From Nitrospira sp. (GTDB taxonomy: Bacteria > Nitrospirota > Nitrospiria > Nitrospirales > Nitrospiraceae): 54,831 nucleotides of DNA. Shown piece by piece: positions 1-8,652 of this stretch. Position numbers and translations under genes: made by a program. The stretch covers positions 1 to 54,831 of the forward strand of contig JAOUGT010000003.1 of NCBI GenBank assembly GCA_029865485.1, written 5' to 3'. The stretch's first letter is position 1, and each line of letters begins with the position of its first letter. The notes beneath the pieces were generated by a model. It did not search any database, was not told the origin of the DNA, and was given only the letters and a program-made list of their open reading frames with translations.

Positions 1-63
1 ACGACTGCCTCGCTCGTGATCATCGCGCGTAAAATCGCCCGCGCCGCGTGGTCCATTCATCAT
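1..63 (-). CDS. Possible N-terminus of an unidentified protein (cut by window edge)
   Basis: A 21-codon open frame runs off the left edge of the window on the minus strand. It begins with two adjacent ATG codons and has an AAAGGTGG ribosome binding site seven bases upstream. The visible residues (MMNGPRGAGDF and on) are hydrophilic and match no family I recognise. No stop is seen before the edge, so length and function are unknown. The call rests only on the start context. Confidence 0.3.
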   Translation of the reverse strand, partial: MMNGPRGAGDFTRDDHERGSR

Positions 64-207
64 TACTGCACCACCTTTAATCCACACCGGATCACAACAG
101 GCTTGACATGAACCATAGAATCTCAGGACAGACCTGTCGAAGCACACAATTCGAGTTGTTCCGCAGCCTGCGAGGCAAGACAGCATGGCCTGCACGACCG
201 TTTCCGC

Positions 208-336
208 TCAACGCCGTCTTGCTCGAGGCCTTGGTCGCTCCACTACTGTTGCGGCTTTCTGGACAGGTGGGAGGATCAGGTTGATCAGCACCAGCATGAT
301 CTCCTGGATGCAGCGCACCAGATATCGAGACATCAT
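208..336 (-). CDS. Candidate small membrane protein, 42 aa
   Basis: This short ORF is missing from the supplied track. It starts at tandem ATG codons (336 or 333) just behind a strong GGAGGG ribosome binding site. The product is a basic start, a hydrophobic stretch (IMLVLINLILPPV, roughly residues 13-25) and a very basic tail ending in RPRPRARRR. That layout suits a single-pass small membrane protein with a cytoplasmic basic tail. The 104-aa ORF in another frame over the same bases looks far less protein-like. Function is unknown and chance remains possible at this length. Confidence 0.4.
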   Translation of the reverse strand: MMSRYLVRCIQEIMLVLINLILPPVQKAATVVERPRPRARRR

Positions 337-402
337 CTTCTCCCTCCATCATCAGGAATGATTGACTCTCCGCGAACCTCTTCTCTCTATCGGACAACTC
401 TG

Positions 403-756
403 TCATGTTCTGAAGGGTGGCGGTTCACGACCGGAGGCACGGGGGGCATCGTCGTCACAATCCGGCTCCCGCATTCGCGGAATCCATGCGATAGTCCTAC
501 GCCAGGCCACTCGTGTCGAACCGAATGGAGGCGGGTGGTCTGTGAGGAAAGGCTCCTGAACCTGCGCAAGGAGGGTGACCGGCGAAGCCACACCCCGTTC
601 GGTGACGATGCCGGGAATCAGCTCGACCGGGGTGAGTGCGTACGCCCGATGGACAATCACCACGCCGGCCGGTGTGCGGTCAGGGTGCAACCTTATCCTG
701 CAGACTATGTCTCGTACTTGGGCTGCACGATGGGATGCGGATTGCCGGCACGGCAT
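403..756 (-). CDS. Hypothetical protein, 117 aa
   Basis: I do not recognise this ORF. It lies 75 bases after the stop of the TPR gene on the same strand, so the two may be cotranscribed. Codon choice looks like that of real genes here, with many C- or G-ending codons, and the sequence mixes hydrophobic strands with basic residues (for example GVVIVHRAYAL near residues 30-40). The ribosome binding site is weak. Overlapping ORFs on both strands look worse, so this is the best coding candidate in the interval, but it may still be non-coding. Confidence 0.35.
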   Translation of the reverse strand: MPCRQSASHRAAQVRDIVCRIRLHPDRTPAGVVIVHRAYALTPVELIPGIVTERGVASPVTLLAQVQEPFLTDHPPPFGSTRVAWRRTIAWIPRMREPDCDDDAPRASGREPPPFRT

Positions 757-831
757 CAGCGGACCCCGAACCTCTCACTTCATATTCGTCAGGGCCTGTG
801 CACGTATCCGCAGACCAACCGAACCATGGCT

Positions 832-1317
832 CTACCCGTCCAGGACGGCCGGCATATGCAGAAGCACCGCTCGGCGGCGAGCACGCACTCCGTTCCTCAA
901 TGCCCGCCACCAATCGCAAACCCATGAAGAGAGCCAACACTTGTCTGCGCTCAAGCGCTGAATCCGTTGTGCCACATCGAAGAATTCTGGATTCCTTTTG
1001 CAGAGGCTGCCATAGACCTCCAGGCTCTCCGCATCACGGCCAAGGGATTCCAGCGTCTGTCCTAGCTGGTAAAGAACATGGCAACGTTCGACGGATGAAA
1101 CCAGAGGGAATGTGACGGCCTGTCGAAATGCCACGATCGCCTCTTCGTCGTGGCCGATGGCTCGTAAACACATGGCCATCTGCATGTAGGCTTTCCCTGC
1201 ATAGTGCGGGTCGCCGGCAGCGATTTGAAAGTCCTCAATCGCCGGATGAAACATGCGCACCTGCTTGAGCACCACACCACGTTCGTAGCACTCCGAAGGT
1301 GACAGTTGTTGATCCAT
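832..1317 (-). CDS. Tetratricopeptide-repeat protein, 161 aa
   Basis: Residues about 20-115 contain two to three TPR-like helical pairs, with spacing such as AYMQMAMCLRAIGHDEEAI and LYQLGQTLESLGRDAESL. TPR units form protein-binding superhelices, so a scaffold or adaptor role is likely, but the partner is unknown. The start at 1317 (MDQQLS) is preferred over the track start at 1347 because AGAGGTGG lies just upstream. There is no signal peptide. The C-terminal 40 residues are Trp- and Arg-rich (CDWWRALRNGVRARRR) and might contact a membrane or nucleic acid. Two 9-base direct repeats lie upstream. Confidence 0.7.
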   Translation of the reverse strand: MDQQLSPSECYERGVVLKQVRMFHPAIEDFQIAAGDPHYAGKAYMQMAMCLRAIGHDEEAIVAFRQAVTFPLVSSVERCHVLYQLGQTLESLGRDAESLEVYGSLCKRNPEFFDVAQRIQRLSADKCWLSSWVCDWWRALRNGVRARRRAVLLHMPAVLDG

Positions 1318-1865
1318 GCCGCCACCTCTGCTTAAGAATTTGGACACCCGCCGTGCAATGAATGCTTATGTAAGGAATGCTTAAGCAAGAATGGAGCCTT
1401 ACTAGACATCAGATCCCCCCTTATGATTTCAATGGCTTACCACGATGAATCGGATGGCTGTGTAGGGAGTTTCCAACAGGGTGAGCGGTTTTTACTACAC
1501 TGATGCCTGATCAATTAGGTACCCAACTGAAGGACACCCCGGAGGCAGCCTCTCGCATGAACATGAACCGGCGGCGAGAATCTGGGTGGACAGACCGCAG
1601 CCCACTCCACCGGCATTGCGCCGACCCACCCGAACAAGGTGTGGACAAACTATATGACGATCAGGAGTTGGAGCTTCGGTTGCGATCACAGGCGGAACCG
1701 GAATGCCCCGCAGGCTGCTTCGCAAGGCCACAGCGAGCGAAGAGGCGACGGGTAAACGGCGTTCACCCGCTCGCCCATCGCCTGTATGAATAGGTGTTTA
1801 CCCAGGCCGTACGTTGGGTCTCTGAGCCCGCCAGCACGCCGCTGGCGGACGGTGTCAACAGTCGG
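1318..1865. other. Intergenic stretch without a supported gene
   Basis: This 548-base interval separates the TPR gene from the CBS-domain gene. The track offers a 96-aa plus-strand ORF and a 78-aa minus-strand ORF, but neither has a convincing ribosome binding site or a protein-like composition. The part next to 1318 should hold the promoter of the TPR gene. I see no RNA gene, transposase remnant or strong terminator. A decayed gene cannot be excluded. Confidence 0.5.
1360..1383. repeat. Direct repeat upstream of the TPR gene
   Basis: GAATGCTTA occurs at 1360-1368 and again at 1375-1383, a 15-base period, and related CTTAAG motifs flank it at about 1331 and 1381. The copies sit about 45-65 bases upstream of the TPR gene start. 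Tandem half-sites at this distance often bind a regulator, but no regulator is indicated by the sequence. Confidence 0.35.
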
Positions 1866-2627
1866 CTAAGCAGAGCGTTGATCTTCGAACGCTCGGAGCA
1901 GATCGGAGAGGGAAAGGACGCCGATCATGGTGGCATCGGCGGTCACGGGAAGATGGCGAATCCCCTGTTTCTTCATGAGAGCCATGGCTTCGGACAAGGG
2001 CTCGTCCTCTTCAATGGTGATAAGAGATCGACTCATGCAGGCCGCCACCGTGGTCTTGTTGGGGTCCAGCCCTTTGGCCACCGCCTTCCGCGTCAGATCT
2101 GATTCCGTCACGATCCCGATATACCGGGACCCGTCGTCCACGATCAGCGACCCGACCTTGTACTTCTGCAACAGCTGCCCGGCTTGTTTGATCATGGCGT
2201 CCTTGTGGATACTTCGGACATCATGCGACATATAGTCTTCCACGAGCATCTGGTCGAGACTCTTGCCCTTCCGCGTCGTCTGCAGGCGGCGGCGCAATTC
2301 AAGATCCGCCAGACAGCTCTCCAGCACTTGCCGACGCTGATGGAGGCTCTCGCGTTCGATATTGTGGGTGCCGCTTTCCTGCGCTTCTTCCGGCAGGAGA
2401 GCCGACTCCCCGGTCTTTGCATAAAAGTAGGATTCCGCTTCGTCTGAGGCTGCTCCAAACACTTGACTGATCAGTTCTTCCGCTGCTTCGTCGAAATCTT
2501 CAAGGGACGCGGCCCCCCGCTTACGTGAAAGAAAGGGCTGGAATTTGACCAGCTGTTGTTTGAACCGCTCGACATACCGGTCGAGAATGTCGCCCCTCGT
2601 CAACCCCGTGCGAACTCGTTTCGGCAT
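1866..2627 (-). CDS. CBS-domain pair protein, 253 aa
   Basis: Residues about 127-253 form two CBS motifs in tandem (first around DYMSHDVRSI and SLIVDDGSRYIGIVTESDL, second around CMSRSLITIEEDEPL and GVLSLSDLLRAF). CBS pairs usually bind adenine nucleotides such as AMP, ATP or SAM and sense energy state. The N-terminal 120 residues are charged and helical and match no enzyme I know, so this may be a stand-alone sensor or adaptor. The start at 2627 is chosen over the track start at 2672 because GAGGAGGGA lies directly upstream. It is divergent from the adhesin-like gene. Confidence 0.85.
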   Translation of the reverse strand: MPKRVRTGLTRGDILDRYVERFKQQLVKFQPFLSRKRGAASLEDFDEAAEELISQVFGAASDEAESYFYAKTGESALLPEEAQESGTHNIERESLHQRRQVLESCLADLELRRRLQTTRKGKSLDQMLVEDYMSHDVRSIHKDAMIKQAGQLLQKYKVGSLIVDDGSRYIGIVTESDLTRKAVAKGLDPNKTTVAACMSRSLITIEEDEPLSEAMALMKKQGIRHLPVTADATMIGVLSLSDLLRAFEDQRSA

Positions 2628-2758
2628 CGTGTCCCTCCTCGGTTGTGATCGCGAGCATACCTCATGAGCCAATTCCGCTCAAGCGATCCGTGAGGCCATC
2701 ATGTTCTCACTGCCCGCTTCCACATGTTCCCGCTTGATTTTTCCGCCCAGGACCCCGT

Positions 2759-3208
2759 ATGTCCATCTCGTCTCCCATTCACTCAACAGGGTGTTTCATG
2801 CCAAACCGGGTAGGTCCCCGTTCATACTGCTTTCTGACTGTTGTACTGATTGTCTTGGCGAACCCGGTTTTCGCCGGATGGGTCGCGATAGAGAAACCGT
2901 ACCAACCAGCTGGGCTGGAGACCCTCTACTTCGATCCCGAACAGATTCAGCGAGTCGGCACCCGTGCGACCCTGTGGCAACTCACGGATCTGAAGTGGAA
3001 CAACACCACGCGCTTCTTGTCGCTGAAAACACACAAGGAATTCGACTGTACGAACTCACGAGTGCGAACACTCCAAGTGATTGAGTTTTCACGCCAGATG
3101 GGAATAGGACGGTCGCGGTCCGGCTACATTGAAAACGGCAACTGGCAGCCGGTTGTCGCACCCACTGCCAATCATGCGCTGTGGAAGGCGGCTTGCGGAA
3201 AGCCCTAA
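2759..3208 (+). CDS. Secreted surface-adhesin protein E-like protein
   Basis: This is the only convincing plus-strand gene. A signal peptide is visible (hydrophobic CFLTVVLIVLANPVFA, cleavage likely before GW). The mature part of about 110 residues, with the pattern LYFDPEQIQRVG, ATLWQLTDLK, FLSLKTHKEFDC and a final HALWKAACGKP, resembles the short surface-adhesin protein E-like family common in proteobacteria and Nitrospira. Two cysteines may form a disulfide. It may start at 2759 (AGGA six bases upstream) or at 2798, which gives a more normal signal peptide. It converges on glnA, 50 bases away. The exact role is unknown. Confidence 0.7.
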   Translation: MSISSPIHSTGCFMPNRVGPRSYCFLTVVLIVLANPVFAGWVAIEKPYQPAGLETLYFDPEQIQRVGTRATLWQLTDLKWNNTTRFLSLKTHKEFDCTNSRVRTLQVIEFSRQMGIGRSRSGYIENGNWQPVVAPTANHALWKAACGKP

Positions 3209-3258
3209 CACGTCACCCTTCAGGGCCTCCCGCCTCTGCCGATACTTGATGTGTCTTG

Positions 3259-4668
3259 TTAGACGTCGTAATACAGGAAAAACTCGTACGGATGCGGCCG
3301 CAAGCGCATCTGATCGATCTCCTTATTGCGCTTATAGCCGATCCAGGCCTCAATCAGGTCTTCGGTAAACACTTCACCCTTGAGGAGAAACTGATAGTCT
3401 TTCTCCAAACTGCTGATCGCCTCATCCAAACTCCCAGGCATGGTGGGGATACTGGCCGCTTCCTTCGGATCGAGATCGTACAGATCCTTTTCCGCCGGTT
3501 CGCCCGGATTGATCTTGTTCTGGATCCCGTCAAGCCCCGCCATGAGCATCGCCGAAAATGCCAAATACGGGTTGCAGGATGGGTCCGGAAATCGCACTTC
3601 GATCCGCTTCGCCTTGGGACTCGGCGAATACATCGGAATCCGGACACCGGCCGATCGATTCCGACTGGAGTAGGCCAACAGCACCGGCGCTTCAAATCCC
3701 GGCGTAATACGCTTGTAGGAATTCGTTGTCGGATTGGTAAACGCGGCCAGGGCCGGCGCATGCTTGAGAATGCCACCGATGTAATACAGGCAGAGCTGTG
3801 AAATCCCCGCGTAGTCTTTCCCGGCAAAGAGCGGCTTCCCCTCCTTCCAAATGCTCTGGTGCGTGTGCATCCCGGATCCCGCATCACCGAAGAGCGGTTT
3901 GGGCATAAAGGTCACCGTCTTGCCGTGACGACGCGCCACGTTCTTGACGATGTATTTGTACGTCATCATCTTATCTGCCGTGCGCAGGAGCGTATCAAAG
4001 CGAATATCGATCTCGGCTTGGCCGGCGGAGGCGGTCTCATGGTGGTGCTTTTCCACCTCGATGCCGACCTTTTCCATTTCAAGGACCATCTCACTCCGGA
4101 TATCTTGCTGGGTATCGGTCGGAGGGACAGGGAAATAGCCTTGCTTATGGCGAATCTTTCCTCCGAGGTTGATCCCCTCTTGTCCCATGTTCCATGCGCC
4201 TTCTTCCGAATCCAGATAATAGAAGCCGCTGTGGCTGGTCTGATCGTAGCGCGCGTGATCGAAAATAAAGAACTCTGCTTCCGGTCCCCAGAATGAATTG
4301 TCGCCGATCTTGGTGCTTTGGAGATAGCGCTCTGCCTTTTGGGCGATAAACCGGGGATCTCGTTCATAATTCTCACGAGAAATCGGATCGACCACATTGC
4401 CTGTCAAGCTGAGCGTGGGCACCGCCGTAAAGGGATCCAAGAAGGCCGTTGCCGGATCGGGGACCACGAGCAAATCGCTATTATTGATCGCCTTCCACCC
4501 ACGAATCGACGATCCGTCAAGGCCGGATCCATCCTTGAACAAGGTTTCCGTCAGTTCGCTCACAGGGATGGTCATGTGCTGCCAGACACCCGGCAGATCG
4601 ACGAATTTTAGATCGACCATCTGCACTCTGTGCTTCTTCGCGAACTCCAAGACCTCACGCACGTTCAT
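3259..4668 (-). CDS. glnA: Glutamine synthetase type I
   Basis: It makes glutamine from glutamate, ammonia and ATP, the main entry of ammonium into biomass, and works as a cytoplasmic dodecamer. The start at 4668 follows a perfect AAAGGAGGA and gives 469 residues, the length of the E. coli enzyme. Visible marks are [12 protein letters not shown] near residue 47, the active-site segment [11 protein letters not shown] near 127 and the ATP-binding region around NPTTNSYKR. Tyr397 in [10 protein letters not shown] is at the place of the adenylylation tyrosine of the GSI-beta subtype, so control by GlnE/PII is likely. It lies 61 bases after glnB in one operon. Confidence 0.97.
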   Translation of the reverse strand: MNVREVLEFAKKHRVQMVDLKFVDLPGVWQHMTIPVSELTETLFKDGSGLDGSSIRGWKAINNSDLLVVPDPATAFLDPFTAVPTLSLTGNVVDPISRENYERDPRFIAQKAERYLQSTKIGDNSFWGPEAEFFIFDHARYDQTSHSGFYYLDSEEGAWNMGQEGINLGGKIRHKQGYFPVPPTDTQQDIRSEMVLEMEKVGIEVEKHHHETASAGQAEIDIRFDTLLRTADKMMTYKYIVKNVARRHGKTVTFMPKPLFGDAGSGMHTHQSIWKEGKPLFAGKDYAGISQLCLYYIGGILKHAPALAAFTNPTTNSYKRITPGFEAPVLLAYSSRNRSAGVRIPMYSPSPKAKRIEVRFPDPSCNPYLAFSAMLMAGLDGIQNKINPGEPAEKDLYDLDPKEAASIPTMPGSLDEAISSLEKDYQFLLKGEVFTEDLIEAWIGYKRNKEIDQMRLRPHPYEFFLYYDV

Positions 4669-4729
4669 TGCCGTCCTCCTTTGGAGACCCTCCACCGATG
4701 ACTATTCACCGTTCGGATCTCGTTCCCCT

Positions 4730-5089
<360 letters not shown>

Positions 5090-5198
5090 CTACCTCATCC
5101 CCCATCACGACGCTGAAGGAATCATCTTATTAGGAACCCCCGTCGCGACCTGAATCGCCTGGGCCCTTGACAGACCACACCCTCGACCACGGTCTCAT

Positions 5199-5220
5199 AC
5201 CGCCCCTAGTTTGGGGCGGT
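5199..5220 (-). promoter_or_regulatory. Palindrome at the glnB transcription start
   Basis: ACCGCCCC and GGGGCGGT form a perfect 8-bp inverted repeat with a six-base spacer. On the minus strand it begins two bases after the -10 box, so it covers about +1 to +20 of the predicted transcript. It could be a repressor operator or a 5'-end hairpin that protects the mRNA. No T-run follows on either strand, so it is a poor terminator. Confidence 0.5.
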
Positions 5221-5221
5221 T

Positions 5222-5250
5222 ATCATAGCCTATCCATTGCTGTCGCTCAA
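5222..5250 (-). promoter_or_regulatory. Sigma-70-type promoter of glnB-glnA
   Basis: Read on the minus strand there is TTGAGC, a 17-base spacer and TATGAT, four and five matches to the -35 and -10 consensus. It points to glnB. I found no good sigma-54 -24/-12 element in the gap, although rpoN is present in this window. Confidence 0.5.
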
Positions 5251-5434
5251 TGTCGAAATCACAGCAGGCCTCACCGTCACCGGAACTCTCAGCGCCTCGA
5301 TTCAAAGACCTTCGCATGATCGCGCCATCATGTCTCAAGTAGACACACCCACCCATCAGGGAAGGATTCCTCAACCGATCCATCCCCACACGAGCGATGC
5401 TCGTACACAGGGCTGTCAAAACAGAAAGGGACCT

Positions 5435-7213
5435 CTACGGCCTCTCGTATCCGTTGGTAATGGGCATCCGTCGATCCTTGCCGAGCGCGCGAGGCGTAAT
5501 TTTCACACCAATCGGCGCCTGATGGCGCTTGAACTCACTGCGATCAACCAGCTGGACCACGCGAGTCACCGTGGCCCGATCGAATCCGGCTTTGATGATC
5601 TCATTCGGAGACCGATCTTCTTCGATATACGCCTGAAGAATAGGATCGAGGATAGAATAGGGAGGTAGCGAATCTTCATCTTTTTGATCCGGCCGCAACT
5701 CGGCGCTCGGAGGTCGCTCGATCGTTCGCATGGGAATGACGGGGGAGGAGCCACGGCTATTCCGAAACGTTGCCAGCGCATAGACCATCGTCTTGGGCAC
5801 ATCCTTGATGACGGCAAATCCACCGGCCATGTCCCCATAGAGCGTGGCGTACCCGACACTTAGCTCGCTCTTGTTCCCAGTCGTCAGCACCAGATCGCCA
5901 AACTTGTTCGAGACAGCCATGAGCATCGTCCCACGAATACGCGCCTGGAGGTTTTCCTCTGTGGCATCGACCTGCCGGTCGCCGAACATCGAGGCGAGCG
6001 CGCGACGGTAGGATTCAAACGTCGGGGTAATCGAGATCACGCTCACGTCGATCCCTAGACGTCGTACGAGCTCCACCACATCCGCCTCACTTTCCTGTGA
6101 CGTGTAGGGAGACGGCAGAAAGACCCCCCGCACTCGATCAGCTCCGAGCGCATCCACCGCCACCACCGCCGTCAATGCCGAATCAATCCCACCGCTCAAC
6201 CCAAGCGCCACCCGCGCGAAGCCATTCTTCCTCACATAGTCCTTGACCGCCACAACCAAGGCCAGATAGATCTCTTCAATGTCTTCCAGCGGTTCGGTCA
6301 CGGTCGATTCCAGCGGGGGCCGCGTCTTCTGTCTTGTCGACATCCTCACCGAAATACGATCAACCTCGGCCCCGATGCGCGTAGCAGTCTGAGCCGTCCG
6401 CCTCCGAGCCAGACGTCCAGGCGAACCGGCCTCCATGTTCACATCGGCCACCACCAACTCTTCTCGAAACGCAGCGCCGCGGGCCAGAACCCCACCGGCT
6501 CTGTCGAGGAGCACGCTGCTCCCATCGAACACCAACTCATCCTGACCGCCGACCATGTTCGTATAGGTGACGATCACCCCATTTTCTCGCGCACGAGCCG
6601 CCAGCAACTGCTCTCTCGAACGGCTTATCCCGCGATGAAAAGGCGCGGCATTGATGTTGACGATGACCTCAGCCCCAGCCGCGGCTTGCCTCCGAATGAG
6701 TCCTTTCGAACTCGCAAGATCTTCACAGAGCGTCACTCCGATCAGCACCCCATGGACATGGAGCAACGGAAGTCGTTGCCCTGGCTGAAAATACCGGCTT
6801 TCATCGAAAACCCCATGGTTCACCAGAGACTGCTTGCGATAGCTCCCGAGGAGCTTGCGATCTGCAATCAATGCCGCTGCATTGTAGAGCACGCTGCGAT
6901 CCGCGAGGCGGATGGCGGACTTCGACGAATTCGAGTCGCGTGTCTCCTCCTGCCCGACATAGCCCACAATGGCCACGAGCCCGCGACAGGCCGAAACGAT
7001 CTCTTGTAGCGCCCGTCTATTCTCCTTCACAAACCAAGGTTTCAACAGAAGGTCTTCAGGATGATATCCCGTAACCGCCAGCTCAGGAAACGCCACCAGA
7101 TCAACCTTCGCTCTTTTTGCCTCGCGGAGCCAATTCAGGATCCGACGAACGTTCCCGTCCACATCCCCGACCGTCGGATTCATTTGCGCCATCGCGATTC
7201 GTAAGGTCTTCAT
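5435..7213 (-). CDS. nadE: Glutamine-dependent NAD+ synthetase
   Basis: It amidates nicotinic acid adenine dinucleotide to NAD+ using glutamine and ATP. The 592-residue product has two domains. The N-terminal carbon-nitrogen hydrolase (glutaminase) has the triad Glu44 in AFPELAVTGY, Lys127 in GSYRKQSL and Cys163 in VTLCEDL. The C-terminal synthetase has the ATP pyrophosphatase P-loop SGGIDS at 340-345. The start at 7213 (MKTLRIAMAQ) is chosen because GGAG lies upstream and the family begins there. It follows aroB on the same strand with a 95-base gap. All catalytic residues I can check are present. Confidence 0.95.
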   Translation of the reverse strand: MKTLRIAMAQMNPTVGDVDGNVRRILNWLREAKRAKVDLVAFPELAVTGYHPEDLLLKPWFVKENRRALQEIVSACRGLVAIVGYVGQEETRDSNSSKSAIRLADRSVLYNAAALIADRKLLGSYRKQSLVNHGVFDESRYFQPGQRLPLLHVHGVLIGVTLCEDLASSKGLIRRQAAAGAEVIVNINAAPFHRGISRSREQLLAARARENGVIVTYTNMVGGQDELVFDGSSVLLDRAGGVLARGAAFREELVVADVNMEAGSPGRLARRRTAQTATRIGAEVDRISVRMSTRQKTRPPLESTVTEPLEDIEEIYLALVVAVKDYVRKNGFARVALGLSGGIDSALTAVVAVDALGADRVRGVFLPSPYTSQESEADVVELVRRLGIDVSVISITPTFESYRRALASMFGDRQVDATEENLQARIRGTMLMAVSNKFGDLVLTTGNKSELSVGYATLYGDMAGGFAVIKDVPKTMVYALATFRNSRGSSPVIPMRTIERPPSAELRPDQKDEDSLPPYSILDPILQAYIEEDRSPNEIIKAGFDRATVTRVVQLVDRSEFKRHQAPIGVKITPRALGKDRRMPITNGYERP

Positions 7214-7308
7214 CACACTCCACGTCAACCCACAATGGTGAGAGGGAATGTTGCTGATGGGTACAGGGAGAGATCCCCCCAGCGGTCAGGGGTCTCTGGA
7301 TCAGGCCA

Positions 7309-8427
7309 TCACGATACAACAGATGCGTTGACGGAGGCCGCTCGCGACTCGGCGTACCACCGATCAAATACGTCTTTCCCCAGCGGAGCCATACGCACCT
7401 CTCCGATGCGTGTCGGCCACACCCCAATCACTTGCCCCGACGACACCTTTTTATCGTGAAGCATGGCCTTCCACATTTTCGTCGGGGTCGCGCGTGGCAA
7501 ACGATCGCTGAGCCCTGCCTCAGTGACCATACGCCGGATAGCGGCGACAACCTTGTCGGTACAGAAACCCTGGAAACAGGCCAGATCAGCCTCCTGCACC
7601 AACCCAATGCCGACGGCTTCCCCATGCACCAGCGATTGGTATCCCCCCAACGCCTCAAGCGCATGTCCGATGGTATGGCCGTAGTTGAGAATTCTTCTCC
7701 GATCGGACTCCCGCTCATCCGCCGCAACGACCTCGGCTTTGATCTCGCAGGACCGCTTTACCACGCTGGCTACGACCTGGGGAATCTGCTTTTGCAAAGC
7801 GGGCATTTTCCGTTCCAAATACGTAAAAAACGACTCATCGGCAATGATCCCGTACTTAATCACCTCGGCCAACCCAGCAACCCACTCGCGTGTCGGCAAC
7901 GTATGCAGGGTCAACGGATCAATCCATACGGCTCGCGGCTGATAGAACGTCCCGATCAGGTTCTTCCCTAGCCGATGATCGACTCCGGTCTTTCCTCCGA
8001 CGCTGGAATCGACTTGTGCCACAAGCGTCGTCGGCACTTGGATATAGGGAATCCCACGTTGGTAGATCGAGGCCGCAAACCCGGTCAGATCCCCGACCAC
8101 CCCACCACCCAAGGCCAAAAGATGTGACGACCGTTCAAATCGGTGCCGGGCCAATACATCCAGAATGTGTTCCACCGTGTGTAACGACTTGGCCCGTTCC
8201 CCAGGGGCAAGAATGATCGGAACTGGCTCAAGCCCGGATTGCTTGGCCGTCTCGATGATCTTCTTCAGATAGTGCGGCGCAACATGTCGATCCGTGACAA
8301 CCCCGACCTTTCCCTTCAATCCATAGCGCTTCATTTCTCTTCCGAGTTTCTCCAAGAGCCCAGCTCGGATGGCGATCTCGTAACTCCGATCAGCCAGAGA
8401 AACCGTAACCGTTGGCACAGAATTCAT
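7309..8427 (-). CDS. aroB: 3-dehydroquinate synthase
   Basis: Second step of the shikimate pathway: it converts DAHP to 3-dehydroquinate, using NAD+ and a divalent metal. The 372-residue length is normal. The NAD-binding GGGVVGDLTGFAAS is near residue 107 and SVGGKTGVD near 142. Metal ligands are expected in the glutamate of GLAEVIKYG and the histidines of NYGHTIGHALEA and LVHGEAVGIG, all present. It starts a probable aroB-nadE transcript; the pilQ terminator lies upstream, so it should have its own promoter, which I could not define. Confidence 0.96.
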   Translation of the reverse strand: MNSVPTVTVSLADRSYEIAIRAGLLEKLGREMKRYGLKGKVGVVTDRHVAPHYLKKIIETAKQSGLEPVPIILAPGERAKSLHTVEHILDVLARHRFERSSHLLALGGGVVGDLTGFAASIYQRGIPYIQVPTTLVAQVDSSVGGKTGVDHRLGKNLIGTFYQPRAVWIDPLTLHTLPTREWVAGLAEVIKYGIIADESFFTYLERKMPALQKQIPQVVASVVKRSCEIKAEVVAADERESDRRRILNYGHTIGHALEALGGYQSLVHGEAVGIGLVQEADLACFQGFCTDKVVAAIRRMVTEAGLSDRLPRATPTKMWKAMLHDKKVSSGQVIGVWPTRIGEVRMAPLGKDVFDRWYAESRAASVNASVVS

Positions 8428-8582
8428 ATGGTAACCCCGCTGGCCTCAATACTGAAAAAGGTCGTCAAGACTCTCGCCACACAACGTTCGTCGGCATGGT
8501 AACACAGCACCGGTGAACTAAAAAGACAGACACCCTCGGCCGGATGCCCGCACGTGGATGGGATGCCACGATCCCCTGGCTC

Positions 8583-8627
8583 AAAAAGCAAAGGCCTGCT
8601 GATGCGAGAATGCATCAACAGGCCTTT
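8583..8627 (-). terminator. Intrinsic terminator of the pil operon
   Basis: On the minus strand a 16-bp stem with one mismatch (AAAGGCCTGTTGATGC pairing with GCATCAGCAGGCCTTT) and a six-base loop is followed by GCTTTTTG. It starts 26 bases after the pilQ stop and should end the MerR-like/pilMNOPQ transcript. Confidence 0.9.
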
Positions 8628-8652
8628 CCAGGTCACGGATATGGGATCAGAA

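Noticed and set aside
92-406. 104-aa minus-strand ORF
   Set aside because: Out-of-frame composition after residue 25; the smaller ORF at 208-336 has a better start and protein-like content.
358-927. 189-aa plus-strand ORF and overlapping plus-strand ORFs
   Set aside because: Low-quality composition, no ribosome site, and opposite to the better minus-strand candidates.
1503-1793. 96-aa plus-strand ORF
   Set aside because: Arg/Pro-rich, no Shine-Dalgarno and no recognisable domain.
5100-5200. Sigma-54 promoter for glnB
   Set aside because: A TGG-N10-GC spacing exists near 5170-5190, but the rest of the -24/-12 consensus fails.
5195-5419. 74-aa ORF upstream of glnB
   Set aside because: It spans the promoter and palindrome and has no plausible start context.
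7269-7297. Terminator between aroB and nadE (AGAGATCCCC/GGGGTCTCT)
   Set aside because: The stem has a bulge and no T-run, and the two genes appear to be cotranscribed.
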